A DNA stretch of 64,000 bases from Atopsyche davidsoni (lineage: Eukaryota > Arthropoda > Insecta > Trichoptera > Hydrobiosidae): contig JAILWY010000012.1 of NCBI GenBank assembly GCA_022113835.1, positions 16,554,001-16,618,000 on the forward strand. Reading direction: 5' to 3'. Each line of letters starts with the position of its first letter. The stretch's first letter is position 1. A program made the position numbers and the translations under genes. Shown here piece after piece: positions 13,716 to 24,998 of the stretch. Below the pieces are notes generated by a model. It worked only from the letters and a program-made list of their open reading frames with translations, searched no databases and was not told the DNA's origin.

Positions 13716-13810
13716 ACCACCTGCAGCATTGACCTTCAGGTGGTGTTTACGTGAGAAATGCGGGCACATCGGATTCACTTGCGACCCACGGAGGGGCGTC
13801 AGGCATTTAC
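13716..13810 (+). promoter_or_regulatory. composite motif module, copy 2
   Basis: Diverged duplicate of the module at 13,253. CACCTG (13,718), TGACCT (13,730), CAGGTG (13,737) and TGTTTAC (13,744) are in the same order at the same distances, although the intervening bases differ. The block between the copies (13,352-13,715) is noncoding and contains the last two GATA sites of the cluster. Confidence 0.45.
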
Positions 13811-14211
13811 TTTCTACTTACACACATTCGTTATCTGATATTTGCTCCGTGTATTTATATTTTATAGGCTATTACTTTCACGAGGTACGAAGCATCGGTA
13901 TGTTATTTAATTTTTTTTTTAAATAAAAGCCACAAAATGTAGCGCGTACGAAAGCATAGTGTATAGGGAACTCCAAAAAAAAAACTTCAGATAAATATTT
14001 TTTCTAGGCATAATCCACCCCTCTGCTTGTTTATCGATTTATGTTTTGGATGTCTCACAAATTGAATTGATAGAAAATATATTTATGTATATTTCAAAAA
14101 AATACTACACCAGCCTTCATTTAAAAGCATTTTTTTGCTATTACACTGTCAAAATGACGAAGCGCTTATTTTAAACAAAAACCTGATAAATTCACTATCG
14201 ACATGATAGTA
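13811..14211. other. AT-rich noncoding DNA, no gene seen
   Basis: Spacer with long A and T runs and no supported feature before the MITE. Confidence 0.5.
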
Positions 14212-14533
14212 CAGTTAAACATCGGCATAAAAATACGTTTAAAATAAATCAAAAAACTTTTTTTTGAAAAATACACTGCATTTATGTAGATATAAATAAA
14301 AAAAATACAATACACAAACGAAATTGTATTTAATTGTCTTCGGACACTGTCGTTGCTGTTTGATATCGACGCGCTTGCTTTCAGTAATCCTACTAAAAAG
14401 GAATCAACTTTTGAAGATTGTTTTTTATAAAATTGTTTACACTATCGCATTTAAAACGATTTTTAAATTTTTTTAAATTTGACACGATTTTTTGTCCGTT
14501 ATGTCCGAAGTCCGTTATATCGAGGTTTTACTG
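14212..14533. mobile_element. pogo/Tigger-like MITE, copy 2
   Basis: A 322-bp copy flanked by TA on both sides (14,210-14,211 and 14,534-14,535). The right end is intact (ATCGAGGTTTTACTG). The left end is decayed (CAGTTAAACATCGGC) and lacks the G run seen in copies 1 and 5. The interior aligns with the other copies, for example the ATACACTGCATTTATGTAGA segment and TTGATATCGACGCGCTTGC. Confidence 0.8.
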
Positions 14534-14578
14534 TATTACGTATTGAGTTCGGGTGCTTTCCTTTAAAATCGTAAGCAT

Positions 14579-14740
14579 TTGAAGCATTCTCCGTGCAGGG
14601 CTGAGGTGCGACACCTGGCTTCCACCTCCACGTCACCTCCACGTCACCTCCTCCGGGAGACCAGCTCGAGCTGGTCGAGCAGCCCCGCAGCCGGCGAGGC
14701 TCCTCGGTCCCGTTACCGCCGCGCCTGCCAGCTGGGCTCG
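14579..14740. other. GC-rich island with perfect palindrome
   Basis: A short GC-rich block in AT-rich DNA. It contains three tandem copies of a CACCTCCACGT-like unit (about 14,622-14,650) and a perfect 18-bp palindrome at 14,659-14,676 (GACCAGCTCGAGCTGGTC). The plus-strand frame through it is about 80 codons and resembles nothing known. It is more likely regulatory DNA or a transposon scrap than an exon. Confidence 0.35.
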
Positions 14741-15500
14741 CCGCCCATTAAAACGAGCCGATTCTCTCATACCAGAAACTCATCATACATCATTCGAAAA
14801 AAAAAACTCGCCATCTAGAAATTGAGATATTATTACTAAGATTTTGAATAGAATCCAATATAGTTTTTAGATATTACTGTACGCAAACCTAGTACGTACC
14901 GGATTAAAGATGATTAAATTACACGAAAAAAAAGCAATAGGAATTGAGAGTTTCTCGTGGAGATACGGTTGAGTTTCAATTCTTACTTATTAAAAAAAAA
15001 AAAACACGATTTTATTGCCCGAAGAAGGTTCCACGGCACGAGCGCGGCTCTCAGCTGGTTTATAGGTTATTTTGCTCGTTATTTTAATAAGTCACGGAAG
15101 AGATTAATTTTAATCATTGCACTTATATTAATGAATAAACGTTTAGTTATCAGTCGAAGATTTTTAGTTTGTATAGTTTTAATTTTCAGGTATAAAGAAT
15201 AAACGAAGGTGGATTCGCTGTTTTGTATAAGTCACGAATAATTTACTCGGCCCTCAGCCTAACAAGTTGGTGCGTCCTCGCTTGATTATTTGTAGTGAAT
15301 TTTGTTGTACACCGAGCAGGAGTTCTTATTAATTGATTAATAGACTTCTTGCTAAGATAATAGGGAGTTTACTTTTACAAATGGCGTCATTTTTGAGAAA
15401 GCCTCCAGATTCAAGTTCGCCACACCGCGGCTATTAACAAGAACATCATCAGTTCCTCTGTACAAAGTGAAATCTCAGCTTACGCAATCCCTCCGAGCTA
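14741..15500. other. noncoding spacer, no gene seen
   Basis: AT-rich DNA with A-runs. No credible frame, RNA gene or mobile element end is visible. Confidence 0.45.
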
Positions 15501-15780
15501 CGGAGGCCAGGGGCTCCGGGCCCAGAGGACTTCAGGCCCAGAGGACCCCAGGCCAAGGAGACTCTGTTCCCAGAGGACTCCGGGCCAAGGGGACTCTGGT
15601 CCCAGAGGACTCCGGGCCCAGAGGACTCCGGGCCCAAAGGACTCCGGGCCCAGAGGATTCTGGTCCCAGAGGACTCTGGTCCCAGATGACTCCGGGCCCA
15701 GAGTCCTCCAGGCCCAGAGGACTCCGGGCCCAGAGGACTCCGGGGCCAGAGGACTCCGGGGCCAGAGGACTCCGGGGGGG
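15501..15780. repeat. GC-rich 16-bp minisatellite
   Basis: About 17 imperfect tandem copies of a 16-bp unit close to CCCAGAGGACTCCGGG. Because 16 is not a multiple of three, translation cycles through all frames and gives a 16-residue super-repeat rich in P, G, R and E/D. The consensus unit lacks stops on both strands, so long open frames here come from the repeat and do not indicate a gene. The array ends in a G run and a GC-rich shoulder to about 15,830. Confidence 0.93.
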
Positions 15781-15830
15781 CCTCTCCGGTCCGGTGGCGG
15801 CTTCTCAGTCGCCGCTCCGCTTGTTAATCA

Positions 15831-17690
15831 ATTGTTTGCTGGCACGACGGCGGAAAGTCAACGATGCTGTGATTGATTACTTTAAAGGTCAGAGAATAAC
15901 AAACTATAAGTCGCATCTGTTCCGATTCTCACGCTGGGGACTCCTGATAAGAAGGCACTTAAATGACACGACTAACTTTACTGTAAAAAACTATTTTAAT
16001 ATACGAACTAAAAAAAAAAAGTTTAAATACACTGTAACTCAGAAAATATCAGTTTAATTGAATAGCAGAAGATTTCAACCAGTTTGTGGTGTATTTCAAC
16101 ACTCAGTGTTTAGAAAGAAGCGTCAGGTATCGGGGGAACCAGACCGAGACGAGCGGAATAAATAAATAAATAAATAATGATTCGGCTCTGCCTATTGCGA
16201 GGGTCGGCCCTTCTGTTAATTGCCGGCTAGTTTTTTTTTTTTAAATAACAAATCATAAGTAAAACGCTTTTGAAAGGAGCTTTAAAAATATTGGATGTTA
16301 TGAAACACTACGAGGTTCCCGGATTTGGGTTGAAAGCGATGTACCTGCAAAGTCACTCTACTCTACTCACTTCATTGTTGGTGGACAGGCAGCAACTGAT
16401 TGCTTCTCGTGAACACTCTCATAGCTTGTAGGCACTGACAAAACACTGATGTATGTAAAATATTAATAGTTTGTTCTGCATACATACATATAATTTTTAT
16501 TTTATAGGTAATTTAAAGTTTAAATCGAATTTAGCTTCAAATTTTACAACAGTATAAATATGTGTGTGAAATCCGTTTTCCGTCATTCCATATTATGATA
16601 AAAGTGAGAAATAATAGTCTGCGTGTTTTTGTTTTGTATTTTCTTTTCAAACCAGAGGCCAAGGACCCTTTTGTCAGTTCCGACACTGAAACTTCTCGGT
16701 GCCAATCTGGGGTCATTGAAGCCTGTCGAAAAAGTATCAACCGGTTCCGTCAAATTAATTTTGTGATTTTCAAGTTTTTAGAGATTTTTTCCTTCCTGTT
16801 GCGAGGCTATTAACATAATTTATTATAATCGGGTGTTAATAAATAAAATTAATAGATACGTATTTACTGCAGTTCAAATTCCAAGTCCATTTAGTTTTCC
16901 AGTGGCGCGCAGTCCATGCAGGCGACAGGCAGTGCATGCCTTAAAATTTAACTTCTCCCGTTTATATTAAAGGTAAAAGTAAACATTTATTTCTGTAGTG
17001 TCCATAAGTAGTAGATGCAATCATAACCTTGCACGTATGCACATATAAAATGTAATTCATTATGGAAAGAAAAGCCACTTTCATACCTGTTATAATAAAC
17101 TTGTTATTTACAAACGGGCTCGCCTTGTCATTAAAATCAAAGTACGCCACTGATTAATGATTAATTTTTCCTATAAGGCGTTAATTTATTTTAAAAAAGT
17201 CAGGGTTTTGAGTTTATATAGTTCCATACTCTAGAGAACTCCATTAGTTTTATTTTGTAAAGAGAATTTAACAAAAGATTTAATTTAAAAAAAATATACA
17301 TTTATAAAAATGTAATTCTGATTTATAACCAAAAGATGGAATTTAAATGTCACCTAATAAATAAAATAAAAACGTCTCATAACTGTCATTTTTATATTTA
17401 GTTTTATGTAAAAAAAAGTCTGCTTTGATATTTAAATTAACGATAAAAACATTTTTTTTAACAAATGTCCTTTTTGTCATAATAAAATTTATAGTCCGGT
17501 TTGTTTTATTATTATTTTTCAGATTGTTTGAGTTTATGTTGATATTAAAACTATAAAAATAGACTGATCAGTGAATATAGTATAATTTAAAAAAAACTGA
17601 TTAGTAAATACTAATCCAGTCTCCAAACTTTTGTCTTTTTTTAAATTATTGACTGGTATGCGATTCGGGTCTTAATTGTTCGGGTCGCAA
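15831..17690. other. noncoding spacer, no gene seen
   Basis: AT-rich except for small patches at 16,110-16,220 and 16,890-16,940 (inverted-looking GCAGTCCATGCAGG and GCAGTGCATGCC). An (AAAT)n run lies near 16,159-16,177. No supported exon. Confidence 0.45.
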
Positions 17691-17724
17691 TTTTTTTGAA
17701 TAGTTAATTAACTATTCAAAAAAA
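17691..17724. repeat. 34-bp perfect palindrome
   Basis: Seven T, then GAATAGTTAATTAACTATTC, then seven A. The two halves are exactly self-complementary with no spacer. The centre TTAATTAA matches a homeodomain-type core. It could form a cruciform, or it could be a chance or replication-derived feature. Confidence 0.85.
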
Positions 17725-18039
17725 ATACTATTTTGTGTGATTTAAGTCTAATGTGCGACAAATTTATAGCTAAACACTTGCGAAGATACAACAAAATCTT
17801 GTCGGATCTTTAAAAGTACGAATCTTTTACCTTATATAAACATAATATAAAAGGGAATACGTTCAAATAATATATTTAAAGATGTATAAAGTTGGTGTTT
17901 ATAAGTTTTTTTTGTGTGTTGATTCTAGTGTCTATAACGTTACATGAATTACCTCTGTGCGCGTAGCCCGTGGCTTCCAACCTTTTTCTGCCGAGTGGAT
18001 GTTAATTTACAGTACATGTATGTGGCATTAATTGGCCAG

Positions 18040-18240
18040 TGAGCCCATCGGGCGTAAAGTGGCCATTGAGGCAGCTTGGCGAGGAAGAAGGCCGGTGGAT
18101 GGGGAGGGTGGGGGGAGTTGCGTGCGCGACTCCGCGGACCGTTACAGTGTCCCGCGCGCTGCCCCGGGGAATACTAAACGGCGGGGCGGTCATACGCGCA
18201 TCATACTCTAGTGATGGGCACACTCGATCTATTTCCGTTA
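18040..18240. other. GC-rich island, possibly regulatory
   Basis: A block rich in G and CpG (GTGGGGGGAGTTGCGTGCGC and onward) in AT-rich surroundings. Frames open on both strands here (about 100 codons) reflect base composition and match no family I recognise. TGATGGGCACACTCGATC near 18,212 has no assigned role. It may be a promoter or enhancer. Confidence 0.3.
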
Positions 18241-20229
18241 TCGATTTGATTCGAATCACTTTGAGAAATAATCGATCGAGCCGTGTGTATAGCGAACACA
18301 AAAATTACGCAATCTCGCCATCGTCGAGGTTCAAATTGAACCTTGATCAGAAGTGAAACAACAACCAATATTTCGAAAAAGTATCCTTCGGGACTGAGGC
18401 CTACTTGTTTTTCTATCGCGGCCTTCAGCTATTAAAAATATTACAGCTATGAATTCTTCAATATCAGATTACTTGAACTCGTTGAATAAAGATTGTTAAA
18501 AAATACCCACACCGGGTTACAAAGATTAAGTACGATGAGGTAAAATGTAAAATTATATATGCAGCGAATGCCAGCATTTGGATGGTTGTACTGAAGTGGT
18601 GGTATTTTAATCCTTAACACTATACAGTGAAAAGTGTTTGCCTGCAATTATTCTTCGAAATCAATTTTTTTTAATCGTCGGATTACATGCGATGCGCAGA
18701 AGACGGGCGAAACATCGGCATCCTGAAATGTCACACATATTTGCATTCAGATTTATTATTGACTTGGAGTTTTCAACGGTTCGGGGTTGGGCACCCCTGT
18801 TTAAGTGTTTCTTTCAGTCTGTTTTACTTGTTAATTCATTATTTAATACAATGTCCGAACCACTCGTGCGTGACGACAGGTTCTACAAAACAATCACGCC
18901 ATTTTTATTAAAAGCGAAGACGTGCCACACAAGAAAAGCATCTGCAATTCCAATGTTACGTAATTTTATTGAATACAATACCACCGTAGTTTATTATTAT
19001 TCCATTACACTTCAATTCAATAATACTTAGATTGTATTAATAGTCATCTAAGGCGATTACCATAAATGACAAGCTGTTCTCGTCGTTTCAGCGCAAGTTG
19101 TTAATAAGCCACGTAACGATGAAATTTAAAATTAATAATTAACTGTCAGGTAAAATAACGGACGGAAACGCTAACTGGCCGCTTACAGTTTAAGACAGGC
19201 CCGGAAATTGGACGAATTACTAGCGGATTCCCTATCAGCTCCTGGCATCGGAGGCTCGCATTCCCCGAAGCTGCATACACACGTAGCGACATAGCCGGCA
19301 ACAGAACGGCATCTGCCCAAAAACCTCTTTTGCATTCACCTTGTCCTAGACAAAACTATAAAAAATAAAATTACAATAGCGTTCTCTTACTTTGGGTTAT
19401 TTTTTTATAGTGTTAAAAAAAACAGGACGCTTTTGGTTAGTTCACCAATCTGTTGTATTGCAACGTGTATAGTCAGCTTAACTGTTCTCGACGCTCACCC
19501 ATAGCTCGTGGCGGAGACTGCTTCGCCATGACCGGCAAGCAAGTAGATTGTGACGTGTCAATAAAACAGGCATTTACAGGAAATCGACTTGTTCGCTTAT
19601 TCAGTATTCACTAAGGGCCTCGCCAAGCGCGTAGCTAAAAATAACAATTTCTTTAAGTGTGCATCTTACATAACGTGTTATTGGTTTCTATTCAAGATTA
19701 ACTTAAGTAATCATTGGGCTTGATCAAATAACATTCTGAAATGATTACAATTCAATGATAGCGGGATTTTCTATTTTGACAGAGTTCAATAGACCCGAGC
19801 TTCACATATTTCTTGTATAAATATTTTTTTTTTCTAAACTTATACAATTCTACAAGTCAACATTTACAGTTTTAGAAAACATAAACATAAAACTTTACAA
19901 AAAGATACTTCCAAACTTGCGTAATTTAAATGAGTGCTTGTGGCTGTTCCTGGAATATAACGCCTTATTTGATACAATCAAATAAAATAAAACCGTTTTT
20001 TTTTAATGTTTTTCTTCCTTATCAATTTGTTTAATTAAACAGCATTGAGATAACAGTGATCCCCCCGAACCCAACTTGTGGGCCCTACGAGGCGATTAGA
20101 CCAAAATACGGCCCTATGTGTTTTCTTTTGAGTTTTAATTATATTTCCAGGTCTTACAGCATGTGTTTTATAACATCTCATTTCAATAATTCTTTGATAT
20201 TCGATAGGCCATTGTTAGCGACGCCTACT
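18241..20229. other. noncoding spacer with a possible hAT end
   Basis: No supported exon. Near 18,781-18,803 the sequence GGGGTTGGGCACCCCTG, read on the minus strand, looks like a typical hAT terminus (CAGGGGTGCCCAACCCC). No partner end was found, so this would be a solo remnant. A plus-strand frame at 18,638-19,030 is 130 codons long but of AT-driven composition. Confidence 0.4.
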
Positions 20230-20305
20230 GTCTCTGTGCCGGCGCAAACTTGAATCCAAATCCGCCCAAGTTGAGTAGAGCCCACCACTGCGCTACCTGT
20301 GTTGA
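20230..20305 (-). repeat. tRNA-derived SINE-like fragment
   Basis: On the minus strand an A-box, TAGCGCAGTGG (20,285-20,295), matches the tRNA consensus exactly. It is followed about 30 bases later by a B-box-like GGATTCAAGTTT (20,246-20,257). The spacing fits an RNA polymerase III promoter of a SINE. There is no tRNA cloverleaf, so a functional tRNA gene is unlikely. Confidence 0.45.
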
Positions 20306-21202
20306 TAATTATTAATTTTCGTTTTCAATTACGTTACCTGTTCCACCTCCGCATTACTGCCAAATGTAATTGCACATTTATTTTCACATCAGTTAACATA
20401 TATTGAATTCGACTTTCTCCATTTTAAAACAAATTAAGCAGTTGACTCGAAAATTTCACAGATTGGGCAAGATCGCGTGCCCTTAGAAGTATTCAATCAT
20501 GAAGAGTGATCAATCAACGCAGCAATTAATTTCTGTCAAGTAGCTGTGAATCTATTTTCTACATATTTCATTTATATACATATACATCAATCGTAAGTAA
20601 ATAAGAGGCAGTCACAGCTGTAACCAAGTTATCGGATCTTCGATATCTTCGATATCTTCGATCTTCGACATTGCGCCTTCTTTATGCATTGTATTTTTTA
20701 TTATTATCAAAGTTGTATGACTTCAAAAGCTTAGTGTTTTAAAATGGGATAATTATGCTAACAAGATAATGCCTCTGCAGCAATTGCGGGTTACAAAATT
20801 GAAAATATAACTCGAGCAAGTCGTGCAGAAAACGACTAGCATTCTCATCAAAACGGTCCCGAGGCGCCCCGTTACCTCCGACACCAGCCGACACCGTCTC
20901 CTGGTGCCTCCTACACGCTCCCCTGGCACCAGCTGCACGTCTCATGCAGAAGCATTCGCTAAAACAGGTCTACGGTAACTGTGTTCAAATGGAGCTGGCA
21001 AAATAAAACCTAGTCGCTTGATTATAACTGCAGACTCTGGTATCGTGAATAAATATTAAATTAACCTATTTTCGCAGTGTTACTCATACGTTTTGATTAT
21101 ACTCGTAATCATATCAAATGAGTCTATGTATACCGGTGGCATGCGGTCCATAAATGCATTGTTTGTCCTAAAATATTTAATCATACAAATTTTAGCACAC
21201 CA
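20306..21202. other. noncoding spacer, no gene seen
   Basis: Mostly AT-rich. A short direct repeat of TTCGATATC lies at about 20,639-20,660, and a small GC-richer patch at 20,850-20,945 is open on the minus strand for about 60 codons without recognisable similarity. Confidence 0.4.
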
Positions 21203-21523
21203 CAGCAAAACCTCGATATAACGGAACGATTAAAGGGGGTGTCCGTTAAAGCCGAAAATCCGTTATATAAAAGCAAGTTTAAAATAAATCAAAAAAACTT
21301 TTTTTAAAATACACTGTATAGATATAAATAAAAAAATACAAAACACAATAATAATTGTATTTAATTGAATTTTGAGTTCCACTTTTGAATTTTACTATCA
21401 ACTCTCAAAAATTACGATTTTTTTATTTTTTACATTTTCGCATTTAAAACGTTTTTAATATTTTTACATTTGACTGGATTTGTTGTCCGTTATATCCGAA
21501 GTCCGTTGTATCGGATTTTACTG
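21203..21523. mobile_element. pogo/Tigger-like MITE, copy 3
   Basis: A 321-bp copy. The left end is CAGCAAAACCTCGATATAAC and the right end is GTATCGGATTTTACTG followed by TA. The left flank is CA, a probable decayed TA. The G run near the left end is reduced to GGGGG. A long internal segment present in copy 2 (ATCGACGCGCTTGC) is deleted here. Confidence 0.82.
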
Positions 21524-21741
21524 TATTTTTATCTAATTTCATAAAAAATCGTTAAAATTGATTCTGATTGTGTTGATTCTTTTTTATAATAAATCATGTT
21601 ATATACGTACATAGTCCAAACTCAATACAAACAGTTTTGTTTACTTAATATATAAACGATCCTAATAAATGACGAAAGTGACTTAATATTATTTTTTTTA
21701 CAAAAGTAGAATAAACACTCTACAGATAAGTTTTCTACTAC

Positions 21742-21850
21742 ACACGTCGCGACACAACTTGCAAACGATTTGCAATTGGCCAACAGCGTCCTTTTTTGCG
21801 TTGATTATTTACTCAGGTTTTCAAAACCATAAATAACATCCAAAATAAAT
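21742..21850. mobile_element. small MITE family 2, partial copy
   Basis: CACGTCGCGACACAACTTGC and the following bases match the inverted ends of the element at 61,709-61,865. The interior AAAACCATAAA and CCAAAATAAA segments align too. A matching right end was not found, so the copy appears truncated. Confidence 0.6.
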
Positions 21851-22342
21851 TAACTGTTGTCTTGACTGTTTAAACCAGGAGTGACAGGATCTGGCGTACT
21901 GGCGAAGCGCTTGCGTTTTCGTTTCTTATCAATCACTTTGTCCCACTCGCCGGCTTATCAACTAATGACATTTCGAAAATGAAAGTGACTGAGTAACAGA
22001 CCTGATAATTCTAAAAACAATATTCCTACACGGTGACTCAAAAGTGTCGTCAAAATAATGTATTGTTTTAGGCAAAATATTAAAAAGCTTTTTTTTTAAC
22101 TCTTCAACAGTTTCACGGATCATCCCTAAGAACGTACGTTATTGGTGTCTGAACAACACCTGTAATAACCTGAAGTCACTAGGTGAGTACTCATTAACGC
22201 CTCTATTATTTTTAGTAATATCGCGAAAGAAGAAATGAACTCTTTTCTACTTTTTAACTGCAAGTATTACTTTTAAAGAAAAATCTTACATTATACTGTT
22301 TCTTAGATTGAAAGTTAGCGGAAATTTCGAAAACGTAGTAAT
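21851..22342. other. noncoding spacer, no gene seen
   Basis: AT-rich with scattered mixed-composition DNA and no credible reading frame. Confidence 0.45.
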
Positions 22343-22990
22343 CAATACTTGCATCGCCAGCTTTCTAGGTAAACCCACGGTCTAATGACAATAGAGGACG
22401 GAAGATTTATTGATAAAAGAAATCATTCCCCTACAGAAGAACGTCGTATTTTGTCGAATTTGCCAATTTTAGGTTGATAGCGAACAATAAGCCTTAAATA
22501 CACTCGCTTCCAAAAGCTCTGAAATCATACAGAAATTTTTCGCATAAAAAAAAGAAAGACAATCAGATTTTCGCGAAAGCAAAAATAAAAGTTGAATTTA
22601 CCTATTTCTTTAATTGATGGCTTGCGGGCACGAGATACGGACAAGCGCTACAATTTCTGCAAGAATAGAGTGACGGCGATCTGTATCGTTCACTTTCTAA
22701 GTAAACTCACTTCCAAATGATCGGGAAGGTGCAGAATTTATTGTCGGAAGCCTCCGAGTGTAGTCGGTCCTTTTGTCTCGGCAACTCGCACCTAGGAATG
22801 TGGCCATTGTTCGGTTCGGCTGCACTTATCTCGGCCGGAAATAAGATATCACATTGTTAGTGGAAATATTTTCGGATTTGCCTTCAAATTTCTCCTCTTC
22901 ATTGTGTTTTGCTCGGAGCAGACTGGATGGGAAGGCGGCGCCGAGTTCAGCGGGCCTGCCCCGGACTGGGCGCAGACCAGATCTTAGGAA
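22343..22990. other. candidate regulatory block with an internal diverged repeat
   Basis: Two segments, 22,343-22,412 and 22,680-22,743, align with each other. Both have ATCG, then CTTTCTARGTAAACYCAC, then TTTATTG at nearly the same distance. The right part (22,740-22,990) is GC-richer and includes GGAATGTGG (TEAD/Scalloped-like) and CTTATCT (GATA-like). No coding potential is evident. A regulatory role is inference. Confidence 0.35.
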
Positions 22991-24647
22991 TTACACAGAG
23001 TGGCTAATATAAACATTTCACAAAATCAACTGAGTGTTACAAATTATTACATTCTGATAAAAATAACAAAAGAACCGAATTAAAAGTGTTGGCATTTCGA
23101 AAATCCCGACTTTATAAAGCGGTATAGTAATTTTCCGTTTTTTTTGTGTCGTTGTAAAACTTATGTTTATTTTATTAGTAATAATGGTCTATTCCTCGGG
23201 CAAGCGGTAAAGTTCGTGTATTTATTTACAAGAAGTTTTTTTATGGCACGTTCATTATTATTCTGGCTGGTGATAATAAGTGTGCACATCTCGTAACTGT
23301 AAATGCAATTTCTGTTTAAAATTTACGCGTTGGACAAGCCTCTCTTGATTTTAATAACAATTCATAAATTTTATTTTTAGGTTAAGCTTGTTAAACCTTA
23401 ACGACATTGTGCTATACATAATTAAAATTAAATCATGGTTTAGTTCCGAATAAACTGCATTAAATTATTGAACAGTGGTTTTTAAGAAAATTTACATATA
23501 TACTTAAATTTTTAAGTCCTACGTGTATTTTCTGCCATGCGAATTCGAATATTGATTTTATATCTTTGCACTCTTTTTATTAATTTATAAAGCATATTTA
23601 TGATCGGTGCAGATGTATTCTTAGACATTGTAAAATGTGATTTCATTAGGTTTATCGTTCTTTGAATAATATTCCGGGCCATGCCGGCTTATACTGCTAG
23701 TCACGAAATAAAAACAAGTCTATGACGTCAATCAAATACAGTTTACTTAAAGCCGCTTTGGTGAGAGACTTTGCATACGACGGGCATCAGTTCGTTTTAT
23801 GTGTTAGTAGTGTGCTAATTACACATACGTAAGATGAACAATAACATTATAAAAATTAAAAAAATCACAGTTTTCTAACCAATGTCCAAAAGCGTTATAG
23901 AAACATTAAACCATCGGAAGCTTTTCACTCAATATACTCGTATTAGATCAACACTATTACTAATTATACGTAAATGTCGTCTTACACGGGTCTACCCGAC
24001 CCAAAGATTTGTTATTTCTCCTAGCGTTGCTTACTTTTACGATACGTCATTTATGTAATAAGCAAGAAGGCCATCTGTATATAAAAAAAAAAAAAAACAC
24101 TAGGCGAATTTTTTTTATAAACCATGGCTTATTGACGCTGTAGTTTTGACGCCACACGCATCTTTACTGCGACAAATCAAATAAAGCGCAATGTCACAAA
24201 TATGGTTTAAGTAGAACCGGTATAAGAAATGACAGTTAGTAGTTCATAAAATTTCAAGCAGGCAGGTAATCTCGCACACGGTCGCAGGTGAGACCTCCGG
24301 CTGAGGAGCCGCGGCGCGAGTAACTGTACTGTGGACTCTGCCACTTGCGCGCACTTTGCCTGGCTGTTTACTCGCCCAGGGCCCCTGACTGCTATTCTGC
24401 TATATCGACTGCTTTTCTACAAAATTTCATCGCAAATTGAAAGCATGTTTATTAAATTCAAGGCCATCGATACCTAGTCTACAAGAAATGTTTTGAAATC
24501 AATCGCTTGCTATAAATATTTTTTCATTCGTCTTGTATACAACAAACAAAATTAACAAAATAAATCTATTTTTAAACTCGAGTATTTTTTTAAATATAAA
24601 AGCTTGTGTAAAAACTTGTTGAAACAAGTAAAAGCATATACATATAC
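22991..24647. other. noncoding spacer, no gene seen
   Basis: AT-rich. A GC-richer patch at 24,275-24,400 includes GTCGCAGGTGAGACC, which resembles a splice donor, but no open exon leads into it. Confidence 0.4.
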
Positions 24648-24998
24648 GCTACCCCGTTATGCGCGGTTTCACTATAACGCGAATTTCAATGCCTCGCATT
24701 ACGCGAATTTCTTATTTAAGAATGTGTGTATGAACATAATCTCTTCTCTTAACAATCAAAAACAGCGTTGGGTGTTATGAACGTATTTTACAAGAACGTA
24801 AAAGAAACGCTACCCAAAAGACAATAGATGTATTTTTCAGTAAAAAATAACATGTAATACTGCATAATCAAAATAATTCGTATTTTTTTTGTATTAAGTT
24901 TTGACTATGCATGTATGCTTAATCGTAAACCCCGATATACGCGAATTTCACTTAACGCGATTTTTTCCGGAACGTATCCCTCGCGTAAAGCGGGGTCG
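24648..24998. mobile_element. MITE-like element with ACCCCG ends
   Basis: The left end (TACCCCGTTATGCGCGG) and the inverse of the right end (GACCCCGCTTTACGCGAGG) form imperfect terminal inverted repeats. Sub-terminal ACGCGAATTTC motifs occur twice near the left end and once near the right end. No coding capacity is seen in about 350 bp. The form resembles Tc1/mariner/pogo MITEs, but the target duplication is unclear. Confidence 0.55.

Noticed and set aside
15467..16057. 196-codon frame as a proline/glycine-rich protein gene
   Set aside because: Most of it is the 16-bp minisatellite, whose consensus is free of stops in any frame. There is no domain or supporting context.
18638..19030. 130-codon plus-strand frame
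   Set aside because: Composition is like noncoding DNA, no domain is visible, and a probable hAT end lies within it.
20230..20305. Functional tRNA gene
   Set aside because: A- and B-boxes are present but no acceptor stem or anticodon arm can be formed. A SINE remnant fits better.
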